Notes under the pieces: generated by a model | What the model saw: only the letters and a program-made list of their open reading frames with translations | What the model was told of the DNA's origin: nothing | Databases searched by the model: none | Made by a program: the position numbers and the translations under genes | In this document: positions 54,945 through 63,312 of the stretch, one piece after another | Layout: each line of letters starts with the position of its first letter | Numbering within the stretch: the first letter of the stretch is position 1 | Source: Ponticoccus alexandrii | GTDB lineage: Bacteria; Pseudomonadota; Alphaproteobacteria; Rhodobacterales; Rhodobacteraceae | Length of the DNA stretch: 64,000 nt | Assembly (NCBI RefSeq): GCF_016806125.1 | Contig: NZ_CP047166.1 | Coordinates: forward strand, 3,162,001-3,226,000 | Reading direction: 5' to 3'

Positions 54945-55319
54945 TCACGTTTCATCCCCCAATGGGGACCTCGGATCGAACTTGATCTCTATCTGCTTCC
55001 ACGCCTCAAAGTCGGTCAGCGGCAGCGGGTAGCCCTCTCCCTGACAGCGCAGAAGAGCGCGGCGGGCACTGTGCATGGCCCCCTCCGTATCCGGCCCCTC
55101 TGCATTGACGAGGGTGATGCTGTCGGGCTGGACCGTCCCGTCCGGGTTCATCGCAAACCCCAGCGTGACGATGGTTTCCGACTGGCCGCTGTCGACGTCG
55201 ATGACCCAGCAGGGCTGGATCTGGATGCGCATGGCGGCCACAGCGGCCTGAAACCCCGGCGTTTGCTGCGCGACGGCGCCGGTGGCCGTCAAAGCGAGGA
55301 CCAGCGCCAGCCGCTTCAC
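54945..55319 (-). CDS. Free-standing paralogue of the TolA C-terminal domain
   Basis: This 124-residue exported protein has a signal peptide [17 protein letters not shown] from a GTG at 55319 that overlaps the tolA stop (GTGA). The mature about 100 residues align along their whole length with the last about 105 residues of TolA. Shared blocks are CW-I-DV, TV-FAM-PDGTV--NSI--V, A--ARRA-LRCQ--GYPLP and W--IEI-F-P. It therefore looks like a soluble copy of TolA domain III without the membrane anchor or the Pro/Glu arm. It could bind the same partners (Pal, YbgF, TolB or phage/colicin ligands) and modulate the system; this role is inference. Confidence 0.8.
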   Translation of the reverse strand: MKRLALVLALTATGAVAQQTPGFQAAVAAMRIQIQPCWVIDVDSGQSETIVTLGFAMNPDGTVQPDSITLVNAEGPDTEGAMHSARRALLRCQGEGYPLPLTDFEAWKQIEIKFDPRSPLGDET

Positions 55320-56521
55320 CGCAGCCTCATCTGTTCGGGGTTGAAGGTGATCTCGATCTCTTGCCAATGCGCGTATTTCTCGGAGGGCAGCGGATAACCG
55401 TCCTTCTGGCAGCGCAGGACCGCGCGGCGCGCCGCCTGATACGCGGTGTCCACTGCCGCGCCAGAGCCGCCGGAGTTGCCGACCATGCGAATGCTGTTCG
55501 CGACCACGGTACCGTCCGGCTCCATGTCCATGGCGACCGTGACGGTGACATCCGCCGCTTCCGACCCGACATCGACGATCCAGCAGGCCTTGACCGCCAC
55601 GATCAGGCCGTCCTGCTCGGCCGTGGTCAGCGCGGGCCCGACCGGCACGTCGGCAGGCGCGCCGCCACCCGCAAGAGCCTCTGCCAGTGCATCGTTCAAC
55701 GCATCGCTGGTCGAGGGTTCGGGATCACGCTCGGGCGTGCTGGCCGGGGCCTCGGAGGGCTCGGCCGCGGGTGTCGGTGCAGGCTGCGACGTGGCCGCCT
55801 CAGCCACGCGGTCGGGCCGGGTGCGGGGCCGCATCGAGGCGGTGGGCGCCAGCGAGCCGGAGGGATCGTCGGCCTCTTCGGTGACGATCTCGGTGGTGGT
55901 CTCGGGCGGCGCCTCGGCCTCTGCGGGTTCCTCGACCACATCGGGGCTTTGCGCATCCGGGTCGGCGGCGGGCGCGACGTCCTCGGCAATCACCGCATCG
56001 GGCTCCGGCTCGGGCGTCGGCTCGGTCGAGACGCGCGGCGCCTGACGCGGCTGCGGGCGACGCGAGGTCTCGGGCGCCAGCACCTGCGGCTCGGGGTTCG
56101 GCAGGGCGGCGGGCGGCGCCGGCACCGGATCGGGCTGCGGTTGCGGCTGGGGTTCCGGCTCTGGCGTGGGCGCGGGTTCCGGCTCGGGTTCCGGGGCCGG
56201 TTGCGGCTCCGGCTCGGGGGCGGGCTGGGGCTCCGGCTCGGGCTGCGGCGCAGGTTCCGGCTCGGGCGCAGGTTCGGGTTCCGGCTCAGGGGCGGGTTCG
56301 GGCTGCGGCTCGGGTTCCGGTTCCGGCGATGGCGCAGGCGACGGCTCTTCCGCGGGGGGCGCCTCGGGCGCCTGCGTCAGCGCGGCGAACTCTGCCTCGG
56401 ACAGTACGGTCACATCGGCCACCGACACCTCTGGCGGAGGCGCGGAGAAGAGGTCGCCCAGCATCAGCCACGCGAACACAAGGGCGTGCGCCCCAAGAGA
56501 TATGCCGAACTCGCGCTGCAC
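55316..56521 (-). CDS. tolA: Cell-envelope integrity protein TolA
   Basis: TolA spans the periplasm and links the TolQR motor to Pal/TolB. It has 401 residues starting at GTG 56521. An N-terminal TM helix ([19 protein letters not shown], with the SxxxH-type motif SLGAH) precedes a long periplasmic arm of about 60-170 made of alternating Pro-Glu/Pro-Gln pairs instead of the alpha-helical Ala/Lys arm of Escherichia coli. This should form an extended rod. The C-terminal domain III is about 295-398 ([40 protein letters not shown]). It is directly followed by a small paralogue of domain III. Confidence 0.92.
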   Translation of the reverse strand: MQREFGISLGAHALVFAWLMLGDLFSAPPPEVSVADVTVLSEAEFAALTQAPEAPPAEEPSPAPSPEPEPEPQPEPAPEPEPEPAPEPEPAPQPEPEPQPAPEPEPQPAPEPEPEPAPTPEPEPQPQPQPDPVPAPPAALPNPEPQVLAPETSRRPQPRQAPRVSTEPTPEPEPDAVIAEDVAPAADPDAQSPDVVEEPAEAEAPPETTTEIVTEEADDPSGSLAPTASMRPRTRPDRVAEAATSQPAPTPAAEPSEAPASTPERDPEPSTSDALNDALAEALAGGGAPADVPVGPALTTAEQDGLIVAVKACWIVDVGSEAADVTVTVAMDMEPDGTVVANSIRMVGNSGGSGAAVDTAYQAARRAVLRCQKDGYPLPSEKYAHWQEIEITFNPEQMRLR

Positions 56522-56529
56522 CCTCGGCC

Positions 56530-57009
56530 TCAGTCGCTGCCCGGCCCGTCAAGCGCCGGGCCGCCCACGTCGGTCACGAGACCGATGGAGGAAAATCCGC
56601 CCGCGTTCAGCGCGCCCATGATCTGGGCAACCTGCTCGTAGGGCACGGCGCCGTCGGCGCGCAGGTATACACGGTCGTCAGAGCGTTCCGCCGCGATCGC
56701 GCGCAAACGGCCCACAAGCTCTTCGCGGCCCACCTCGGTCGACTGGATCAGCACGAGGCCGTCCGCCGACAGGGTCACGGTCAGCGGCTCTTCGGTCTCT
56801 GACGGCAGCGCCTGCGCGGCGGTCTTGGGCAGTTCCACCGGCACGCCCACGGTCAAAAGCGGCGCGGCCACCATGAAGATGATGAGCAGCACCAGCATCA
56901 CGTCCACGAAGGGCGTGACGTTGATCTCGGACATGGGTTGTGCGCCGCCGCCGCGCCGTCCGCGCCTGCGCCGCTTGCCCCCGCCGCCTTTCATGACGCC
57001 TGCTCCCAT
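56530..57009 (-). CDS. tolR: Tol-Pal motor protein TolR
   Basis: TolR is an ExbD-family proton-channel subunit that works with TolQ. It has 159 residues with a basic, glycine-rich N-terminus ([19 protein letters not shown]). The single TM helix [20 protein letters not shown] carries the key Asp of VDVMLVLL. The periplasmic domain includes [20 protein letters not shown]. It starts 3 nt after the tolQ stop and ends 8 nt before tolA. An internal ATG at 56994 is an alternative start. Confidence 0.95.
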   Translation of the reverse strand: MGAGVMKGGGGKRRRRGRRGGGAQPMSEINVTPFVDVMLVLLIIFMVAAPLLTVGVPVELPKTAAQALPSETEEPLTVTLSADGLVLIQSTEVGREELVGRLRAIAAERSDDRVYLRADGAVPYEQVAQIMGALNAGGFSSIGLVTDVGGPALDGPGSD

Positions 57010-57012
57010 GGG

Positions 57013-57708
57013 TCAGGCGTCCAGCTGGCGCGAGAGGATGGTCGAGAATTCGTCGGCGAAGGCCTCGTAGTTGCCGACGATGCGGTCACTGTCGGCGGAG
57101 AACTTGTTGTAGAAGATCACCGCCGGGATGGCCGCGAGCAGGCCCAGCCCTGTGGCCAGAAGCGCCTCGGCGATACCCGGCGCCACGACCACCAGCGAGG
57201 TGTTCTGCTGCTCGGCGATCTGGATGAACGAGTGCATGATGCCGAAAACCGTGCCGAAGAGGCCGATGAAGGGCGCGGTGGAGCCCACCGTCGCCAGCAC
57301 CGGAAGGCCGCGCTGCAGCGTGTCGGCCTCTTTCTGGATCGCCACGTCCATGCTGCGGTCGATGCGGCTTTGGGCGTTGGCGATCAGGCCACCGTCCTCG
57401 CGGTGGCTGCGGCGCCATTCCATCATGCCCGCGACGAAGACTCGTTCCGACCGGCCGTTCGGCTCCGGTCCAAGCTGGTCGAAGAGCTCGTCCAGCGGCT
57501 CCCCGCTCCAGAAAGCGCGGTCGAACTTGGCGGCCTCGCGGCGCGCCTTCCGGTAACTCACGAATTTCTCGAAGATGATCGCCCAGGCCCAGACGGAGGC
57601 CACGGTCAGCATCAGCATGACGAGTTTGACGGTCAGGGTGGCGCGCGCAAAGAGTCCCCACAACGAGAAATCGATGGCCTGCGCCGCCGCAAGCGTTTCT
57701 GCTTCCAT
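57013..57708 (-). CDS. tolQ: Tol-Pal motor protein TolQ
   Basis: TolQ is an ExbB/MotA-family inner-membrane protein forming the proton-driven motor with TolR. It has 231 residues from ATG 57708 (MEAETLAAAQAIDFSLWGLF). TM1 is TLTVKLVMLMLTVASVWAWA. TM2 and TM3 carry the conserved LPVLATVGSTAPFIGLFGTV and PGIAEALLATGLGLLAAIPA. A ribosome site AGCAGG lies upstream. The long in-frame extension upstream is GC-rich non-coding DNA. Confidence 0.96.
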   Translation of the reverse strand: MEAETLAAAQAIDFSLWGLFARATLTVKLVMLMLTVASVWAWAIIFEKFVSYRKARREAAKFDRAFWSGEPLDELFDQLGPEPNGRSERVFVAGMMEWRRSHREDGGLIANAQSRIDRSMDVAIQKEADTLQRGLPVLATVGSTAPFIGLFGTVFGIMHSFIQIAEQQNTSLVVVAPGIAEALLATGLGLLAAIPAVIFYNKFSADSDRIVGNYEAFADEFSTILSRQLDA

Positions 57709-57754
57709 AGAACCTGCTCTTTTCCTGTCGGCCCCTGTTTCGGGGCTCTGATTA

Positions 57755-57784
57755 CCGCGCATCATAACGGATTGGCAGGGCTCT
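57755..57784 (-). promoter_or_regulatory. Candidate tolQ promoter
   Basis: On the minus strand TGGTCA and TATGAT are separated by 17 bp, about 45-75 bp upstream of the tolQ ATG. The -35 box overlaps one arm of an 11-bp inverted repeat (GGCAGGGCTCT / AGAGCCCTGCC). The -35 match is only partial. Confidence 0.35.
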
Positions 57785-58073
57785 GACCACAGATTTGCGT
57801 GATCGCCCCGAGAGCCCTGCCCCCTGAGCGGTTCCTTGCCGCAGGCCGTAGCCCGACGCCGTCCCCGGCCCGTACATTTGCCTGCGGCGCTCAGCGGTAG
57901 GACAGGCACAGCGGGACCGGCACGGAAGAACGGGTACGGAAAAACGGGCGCGCCCGCGCGCTCAACGACCGCTGACGGATCGTCGGCGCCGCACGGTCCG
58001 CGCAGGCGACCAAGGCCCGACCCGACACCTGCCCGCCCGCACCGTCGGGTTTCGCCTGCCTGCGGCAGGCGAC

Positions 58074-58129
58074 CGGCCGGGGAGGCTCTGCCTCCCCGGA
58101 CCCCTCCGAGGTATTTGATGACCAGAGAA
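58074..58129 (+). repeat. Dispersed GAGGTATTT-type repeat, between ybgC and tolQ
   Basis: GC hairpin (GGGGAGGCTCTGCCTCCCC), then GGACCCCTCCGAGGTATTTG, then GACCAGAGAAG. It has the same order of parts as the other copies. Confidence 0.87.
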
Positions 58130-58233
58130 GTCAGGCCGGTCGTCCGCATTTGCCCCGGCAGCACGGCATCGTTGCGGACCGGCGCAGGCTGCAGACTGCC
58201 CTGCGGGCTGCGCCCGACTTCTTCCCCGGGACT

Positions 58234-58617
58234 TCAGTGCACGCGATTGCGAAGGACGGCGGGCAGGCGCGCCGGATGGCCGTCGAGCGTGGCGCAGACC
58301 GCCGTCACATCGGCGCGGAAGATCACCTCTTCGCCGCGCAGGACCTCTTGTGCCATGATCAGCCGCACGCCGGTCATCGCCTTGACGGTCGTGCGCACCT
58401 GAAGCCGGTCGTCGTATTTCGCCGGAAGCAGGTAATCGCATTCGATCCGGCGCACGACGAAGACGATGCCCTCTTCGCGCATGGCGTTCTGGTCGAGCCC
58501 CTGATCCTTCACCCATTCGGACCGGGCGCGTTCGATGAACTTCAGGTAGTTGGCGTGGTAGACGATCCCAGCCATGTCGGTGTCTTCGTAGTAAACCGTC
58601 ACCGGAAAGATATGCAT
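58234..58617 (-). CDS. ybgC: Acyl-CoA thioesterase YbgC
   Basis: YbgC is a hotdog thioesterase associated with the Tol-Pal cluster, acting on acyl-CoA and possibly linked to phospholipid synthesis. It has 127 residues from ATG 58617 (MHIFPVTVYYEDTDMAGIVY). The signature YEDTDMAGIVYHANYLKFIE contains the catalytic Asp. IMAQEVLRGEEVIFRADVTA follows. It is the usual first gene of the tol operon, but here 525 bp of repeat-bearing DNA separates it from tolQ. Confidence 0.94.
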   Translation of the reverse strand: MHIFPVTVYYEDTDMAGIVYHANYLKFIERARSEWVKDQGLDQNAMREEGIVFVVRRIECDYLLPAKYDDRLQVRTTVKAMTGVRLIMAQEVLRGEEVIFRADVTAVCATLDGHPARLPAVLRNRVH

Positions 58618-58679
58618 GCGGGACCCCCTTGCCGTCTGGCCGGACCCTAGGCGGCCCCCGTCGCCGGTGCAAGACGCGC

Positions 58680-58985
58680 TCAGCGCCCCCGGCGCTTGCG
58701 CCGCCCGCCCGCGCTGCGGCTGTGGAACCCCGGCGGCCGCCGGGCCACCCAGGCGAGGAACCCGGCCAGCGCCGGATGGGCGCGCAGCGCCGCGACCGTC
58801 TTCAGGTCGCGCGCCAGCTCGGCCTCTGTGAAGCGGGCGTGGATCTCGTTGTGGCAGATCTGGTGCAACAGCACGACCGGCCCGCCCTTGCCCCCCTTCA
58901 GGCGGGGGATCAGGTGATGCAGGCTTTGCTTCGCCCGCGGCGGGATCGGACGCAGGCACAGCGGGCAGATCGGATCGCGCGACAT
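58680..58985 (-). CDS. Small HNH endonuclease-like protein
   Basis: A 101-residue protein starts at ATG 58985 (MSRDPICPLCLRPIPPRAKQ). CPLC forms the first half of a zinc knuckle. SLHHLIPRLKGGKGGPVVLL supplies the HH of the HNH core and HQICHNEIHARFTEAELAR the N and final H. A basic tail (RSAGGRRKRRGR) could bind nucleic acid. Stand-alone HNH proteins of this size occur in many Alphaproteobacteria with unknown physiological targets. It lies between ybgC and a divergent MscS gene. Confidence 0.82.
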   Translation of the reverse strand: MSRDPICPLCLRPIPPRAKQSLHHLIPRLKGGKGGPVVLLHQICHNEIHARFTEAELARDLKTVAALRAHPALAGFLAWVARRPPGFHSRSAGGRRKRRGR

Positions 58986-59055
58986 GGTGGCGGCTCTTGT
59001 GCAACAAAGGGGCTTTCGGCAGAAGAATGGTCGCACAGCGCGGGGGATCAAGGCC

Positions 59056-60384
59056 TTGGACATCGACCTTACCACTTTGCCCGGGCCGGTCCGGCAGGCC
59101 GCCGACTGGGCCCTGCAGGGCTGGGAGATCGCCCGCCAGTGGCTGCTGTCGCCCGCGGCGTGGTCGCAATTCGCGCTGCTGCTGACGGCCTTCGCGCTGG
59201 CCTGGCTGGTGACGCGGCGCCTGCGGCCCGTCCTGAGCCGCGCCCTGACCCCCGAGGACGAAAGCAGCGGCCTGCTGGCCAGCCTGCGTCTGTTCCTGCT
59301 GATCTTCGTGCCGCTGCTGCTGCCTGTCCTTGCCTACCTGCTGACCGACGTCGGCGAGGGGCTGATCCGCGCGCTGTTCGGATCCGGCGCGGTGATCGCT
59401 TTCGGCAAGCGCCTGTTCCTCTTCCTTGCCGCCCGCATCCTCGTGCGCGAGATCGTCACCGACCCCTTCCTGAAGCTGATCGGACGGATGATCCTGCTGC
59501 CGGTCATGGCGCTGTATGCGCTGGGGATACTGGAACCGGCGACGCAGTTCCTGAGCGACACCACCATCGCCCTTGGCAACATCCGCTTCAGCGCGCTGTC
59601 GGTGGTGCGCGGGCTGATCGCCGGGTCGGTCCTGTTCTGGCTGGGCCGCTGGTCGAACGACCGGACCGGCGGCTATATCGAACGGCAGGAGATGCGCCCG
59701 GCGACCCGGCAACTGGCCGCCAAGGCGGCAGAACTGACGATCTACGGCATCGCCTTCCTGCTGCTGATGAACATCATCGGCGTGCCGCTGGCCTCGCTTG
59801 CGGTTCTGGGCGGCGCCATTGGCGTGGGTCTGGGCTTCGGGCTGCAGAAGATCGCCTCGAACTATATCTCGGGGGTGATCCTGCTGCTGGAAGGCCAGGC
59901 CACCCTCGGTGATTTCGTCGAGCTGGACAACGGCGTTTCCGGCACCATCGTCAGGACCACCGCCCGCGCCATGATCCTGGAAACCTTCGACGGGCGCTGG
60001 GTGGTCGTGCCGAACGAGGATTTCATCACCACGCGCGTGGTCAACTATTCCGACCAGGGCTCTTCGAACCGCTTCGAGGTGCCCTTTTCGGTCAGCTACG
60101 ACACCGACATCAACCGGGTCCCGGCGATCATCGAAGAGGCGGTGGCCACGCATCCGGCAATTCTGGATTCCCCCTATCCGCCGGATTGCGAACTGCGCGG
60201 CTTTGGCGACTCGGGTGTGGATTTCGCGGTGGAGTTCTGGTGCAACGGCCATGACGACGGGCCGAACAAATTCACCTCGGACGTGGGCTTCCTGATCTGG
60301 AACAGGCTCAAGGCGCATGACATCGAGATCCCCTTTCCGCATCGCGTCGTGGAACTGCGCCAGACCGGGCCGGAGGCCGCGTGA
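59056..60384 (+). CDS. MscS-family mechanosensitive channel
   Basis: A 442-residue membrane protein. Hydrophobic segments at about 35-55, 80-105, 150-175 and 235-290 precede the MscS pore helix and beta domain: GAIGVGLGFGLQKIASNYIS with GVILLLEGQATLGDFVELDN. The sequence then continues RWVVVPNEDFITTRVVNYSD and a C-terminal alpha/beta domain. It opens under membrane tension to release solutes. I place the start at TTG 59056, preceded by GGGGGA. A start overlapping the divergent HNH gene is possible but lacks a ribosome site. Its stop overlaps the next gene (GTGA). Confidence 0.9.
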   Translation: MDIDLTTLPGPVRQAADWALQGWEIARQWLLSPAAWSQFALLLTAFALAWLVTRRLRPVLSRALTPEDESSGLLASLRLFLLIFVPLLLPVLAYLLTDVGEGLIRALFGSGAVIAFGKRLFLFLAARILVREIVTDPFLKLIGRMILLPVMALYALGILEPATQFLSDTTIALGNIRFSALSVVRGLIAGSVLFWLGRWSNDRTGGYIERQEMRPATRQLAAKAAELTIYGIAFLLLMNIIGVPLASLAVLGGAIGVGLGFGLQKIASNYISGVILLLEGQATLGDFVELDNGVSGTIVRTTARAMILETFDGRWVVVPNEDFITTRVVNYSDQGSSNRFEVPFSVSYDTDINRVPAIIEEAVATHPAILDSPYPPDCELRGFGDSGVDFAVEFWCNGHDDGPNKFTSDVGFLIWNRLKAHDIEIPFPHRVVELRQTGPEAA

Positions 60385-61574
60385 CCCGGGTCGATGCGCT
60401 GGTGATCGGGGGCGGCCCGGCGGGGCTGATGGCCGCCGATGCTCTGCTGTCCGAGGGACGGCGCGTGCTTCTGGCCGAGGCCAAGCCCTCGGTGGCGCGC
60501 AAGTTCCTGATGGCCGGGAAATCCGGGCTGAACCTGACCAAGGACGAACCTTCCGAGGCGTTCCACAGCGCCTATGGCGGGTCGGAACCGTCGCTGCGCG
60601 CCGCCCTGACGGAGTTCGGCACCGGCGCGGTGCAGCACTGGGCCGTGGGCCTTGGACAGCCGGTCTTCACCGGGTCTTCGGGGCGTGTCTTTCCCCGCGC
60701 CATGAAGGCCTCTCCGCTGTTGCGGGCCTGGCTGCGGCGGCTGGACGGGATGGGGCTGGAGCTGCGCACCCGCTGGCGCTGGCAGGGCTGGGACGGCGCG
60801 GTCGCGCTGTTCGAAACGCCCGAGGGGGCGCAGCGCGTGACGTCGGGCGCCACCGTGCTGGCCCTGGGCGGCGCCAGCTGGGCGCGGCTGGGATCGGACG
60901 GCGCATGGGCGCCGGTGCTGGGCGCGCTGGGGGTCGGGCTGGCGCCTTTCGCGCCGTCGAACGCCGGGGTTCTGGTAGACTGGTCCAGCCACATGACCCG
61001 GCACTTCGGCGCGCCGGTGAAGAACGCGCTGTTCCGGGCCGGGGCCATGGCGAATCGTGGCGAAGCGGTGATCTCGGTGCGCGGGCTGGAGGGCGGCGGG
61101 ATCTACCCGCTGACCCCCGCCCTGCGCGAGGGGCATGGCTTGACGATAGATCTGTTGCCGGACCTCTCGACCGGGGCGCTGGCGGCCCGCCTGTCGGCCC
61201 GCCCGCGTGGCAAGCAAAGCCTGTCCTCGTGGCTGCGCAAGACGCTGAAGCTGCCCCCCGTCACACTGGCCCTGTTGCAGGACTGCGCCCGCCCGCTGCC
61301 GGTGACGCCGGAGGCTCTGAGCAGCATTCTGAAGGCGCTGCCGGTGCCGGTTGCAGGATTGCGTCCGATGGACGAGGCGATCTCGACCGCCGGGGGCCTG
61401 CGCTTCGATGCCCTGACGCCCGACCTGATGCTGACGGCCCGGCCCGGCTGTTTCTGCGCGGGCGAGATGCTGGACTGGGAGGCGCCCACCGGGGGCTACC
61501 TTCTGACCGCCTGCCTTGCCACGGGTCGGCAAGCCGGGCGCTCAGCCGCCGGCTGGCTGAACCGGGCGCCCTAG
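60381..61574 (+). CDS. FAD-dependent oxidoreductase (HI0933/BaiN-like)
   Basis: A 397-residue flavoprotein opens at GTG 60381, overlapping the MscS stop. The dinucleotide-binding fold is VDALVIGGGPAGLMAADALL. The family-specific KFLMAGKSGLNLTKDEP and GRVFPRAMKASPLLRAWL blocks follow, with ATVLALGGASWARLGSDG in the middle. The C-terminal FAD-binding segment is CFCAGEMLDWEAPTGGYLLT. It fits the HI0933-like family, specifically the TIGR03862-type subgroup. The substrate is unknown; family members include the bile-acid reductase BaiN. Confidence 0.9.
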   Translation: MTRVDALVIGGGPAGLMAADALLSEGRRVLLAEAKPSVARKFLMAGKSGLNLTKDEPSEAFHSAYGGSEPSLRAALTEFGTGAVQHWAVGLGQPVFTGSSGRVFPRAMKASPLLRAWLRRLDGMGLELRTRWRWQGWDGAVALFETPEGAQRVTSGATVLALGGASWARLGSDGAWAPVLGALGVGLAPFAPSNAGVLVDWSSHMTRHFGAPVKNALFRAGAMANRGEAVISVRGLEGGGIYPLTPALREGHGLTIDLLPDLSTGALAARLSARPRGKQSLSSWLRKTLKLPPVTLALLQDCARPLPVTPEALSSILKALPVPVAGLRPMDEAISTAGGLRFDALTPDLMLTARPGCFCAGEMLDWEAPTGGYLLTACLATGRQAGRSAAGWLNRAP

Positions 61575-61601
61575 GGCATGTTGCCCGACGGCGGCAACCG
61601 G

Positions 61602-61668
61602 GCCGGGGGCCTTGCCCCCGCTCGCGGCGCTCGCTCCCCCAAGGTATTTGGCAGACCAGAGAAGAGCG
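61602..61668 (+). repeat. Dispersed GAGGTATTT-type repeat, between the flavoprotein and dat genes
   Basis: GC hairpin (GGGGGCCTTGCCCCC), then CGCTCGCTCCCCCAAGGTATTT and GCAGACCAGAGAAG. It lies between convergent genes. Confidence 0.87.
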
Positions 61669-61744
61669 GAGGCGGAGGCCGGCGCCGGGACAGCGGTTTG
61701 TCGGGGCCGCGTGACCCTCTGTCCGGGACAGGCGCGGCCTGTGG

Positions 61745-62608
61745 TCAGATTGCCGCCTTGCGACTTTCCTCGAGATAGATCTCGCGCAGGCGCAGGGCCT
61801 TCGGACCCGGCTTTCCGTCGCCCAGCGTGACGCCGTCGATCTCGACCACGGGCATCACGAAGGTCGAGGCGGAGGTGATGAAGGCCTCGTCCCCCTGCTG
61901 CGCCTCTTCGATGGTGAAGTTGCGCTCTTCGACCTGCATCTGCGCCTCGCGGGCAAAGCGCAGGACGGCGGCCCGGGTGATGCCATGCAGAATGTCACTG
62001 GACAGCGCGCGGGTCACGATGGTGTTGCCCTTGATGAAATAGGCGTTGTTGCTGGTGCCCTCGGTCACATAACCGTCCTCGATCAGCCAGGCGTCGTCGA
62101 CGCCCGCCGTCTTGGCCATCATCTTGCCCATCGACGGGTAGAGCAGCTGCACCGTCTTGATGTCACGGCGACCCCACCGCTGATCCTCGATCGAGATCAC
62201 GCGGATCCCGGTCTTCGCCGCAGGGCTGTCGGCCAGACCGGGCTTCGACTGGGTGAACAGCACCACGGTCTGCGGCACCTCTTCGGGGTCCGGGAAGACG
62301 AAGTCGCGATCCGCCGCCGCACCGCGCGTGATCTGCAGGTAGATCATCCCGTCCACCACGTCGTTGCGGCGCACCAGTTCGCGGTGGATCTCGAGCAGCG
62401 CGTCCTTGCTTAGCGGCACCCCCATGTCGAGCTCCCGCAGCGAGCGTTCCAGCCGCACCGCGTGGCCGTCGAAGTCGATCAGCTTGCGGTCAAGCACGCT
62501 GGTCACCTCGTAGACCCCATCCCCCATCAGGAAGGCGCGGTCAAAAATAGAGACCTTGGCCTCGGTCTCGGGCAGGTATTCTCCGTTGACGTAGACGGTA
62601 CGGGTCAT
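61745..62608 (-). CDS. dat: D-amino-acid aminotransferase (class IV)
   Basis: This PLP-dependent fold-type IV transaminase has 287 residues. Key blocks are VSIFDRAFLMGDGVYEVTSV, the catalytic Lys in RRDIKTVQLLYPSMGKMMAK, the PLP-phosphate-side GYVTEGTSNNAYFI, and ILHGITRAAVLRFAREAQ. These fit D-alanine aminotransferase better than branched-chain IlvE, because of its length and the DIKT motif, but D- versus L- and keto-acid preference cannot be fixed by eye. D-amino-acid supply for peptidoglycan, or D-amino acid catabolism, are the likely roles. A dipeptide epimerase and a NUDIX gene lie upstream on the same strand. Confidence 0.85.
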   Translation of the reverse strand: MTRTVYVNGEYLPETEAKVSIFDRAFLMGDGVYEVTSVLDRKLIDFDGHAVRLERSLRELDMGVPLSKDALLEIHRELVRRNDVVDGMIYLQITRGAAADRDFVFPDPEEVPQTVVLFTQSKPGLADSPAAKTGIRVISIEDQRWGRRDIKTVQLLYPSMGKMMAKTAGVDDAWLIEDGYVTEGTSNNAYFIKGNTIVTRALSSDILHGITRAAVLRFAREAQMQVEERNFTIEEAQQGDEAFITSASTFVMPVVEIDGVTLGDGKPGPKALRLREIYLEESRKAAI

Positions 62609-62661
62609 GGCATTGGCTCCTTCTGAGGCCCGCGCGGGGCCGGGCTGGCTCGGGGCGAGTT

Positions 62662-63312
62662 CTAGGCGTGCGAGGATGGCGCCGCAAGGCCGCCGTTCCG
62701 GGACATGCCCGACTCATGGCGCAGGGCGCCGGGCATCAGATGCAGCGCCGCGTATTGCAGAAGGATCACCGTCTTGGCATCGCGAATCCGCCCGTCGGCC
62801 ACCATCGCAAGGGCCTCTGCCAGCGGCAGGTCGAGGATCTCGATCTCTTCGCCTTCCTCGCGCAGCCCGCCGAACCGCGCCTGCGCGTCCTGTGCCGCAT
62901 AGGTGGCGGTGAAGAAATGCAGACGCTCGGTGACCGACCCGGGCGTCATGTAGAGCGCGAAAAGGAAGTGTACCGAGGCCAGATCCAGCCCCAGTTCCTC
63001 GGACGCCTCGCCGCGGATGCGCTCCGCCGGGTCCGCCCCCTCCAGCAGACCGGCGGCGGCCTCGATCAGGTAGGGCTCGGCTTCGCCATTGTAGGCGGCG
63101 GGCCAGCGGAACTGTCGGCCCAGCAGGACGTGGCCGCGCCCCGGATCGCAGGGCAGGATGACGGCGCCATCGCCCCGGTCATAGGTCTCGCGCCACTGCT
63201 CCGACACATGGCCATCGGCCATCGTCAGCCGCAGCCGGGTGGTCTTGAGCAGCCCCCAGTCGTCGGACAGGACCCGCTCTTCCAACACCTGCCAGCGCGC
63301 GGTCAGCCCCAC
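62662..63312 (-). CDS. NUDIX hydrolase, ADP-ribose pyrophosphatase-like
   Basis: This 216-residue NUDIX protein cleaves nucleoside diphosphates linked to another group. The NUDIX box is GLLEGADPAERIRGEASEEL followed by GL; it keeps the catalytic EEL-type glutamates but has Gly-Glu where Arg-Glu is usual. The length and the N-terminal domain (KTTRLRLTMADGHVSEQWRE) resemble ADP-ribose or GDP-mannose pyrophosphatases. It overlaps the end of the dipeptide epimerase gene by 10 nt, so the pair is translationally coupled. Confidence 0.88.
   Translation of the reverse strand: MGLTARWQVLEERVLSDDWGLLKTTRLRLTMADGHVSEQWRETYDRGDGAVILPCDPGRGHVLLGRQFRWPAAYNGEAEPYLIEAAAGLLEGADPAERIRGEASEELGLDLASVHFLFALYMTPGSVTERLHFFTATYAAQDAQARFGGLREEGEEIEILDLPLAEALAMVADGRIRDAKTVILLQYAALHLMPGALRHESGMSRNGGLAAPSSHA

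Larger units (their letters stand above)
57709..58233. other. Long gap between ybgC and tolQ
   Basis: This 525-bp interval interrupts an otherwise conserved operon. It contains a dispersed GAGGTATTT-type repeat (58074-58129), a GCCTGCC/GGCAGGC hairpin near 58051-58067, a spaced 11-bp inverted repeat (57774-57784 / 57811-57821) and a candidate minus-strand -10 TATGAT near 57760. No gene is supported. Confidence 0.6.
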
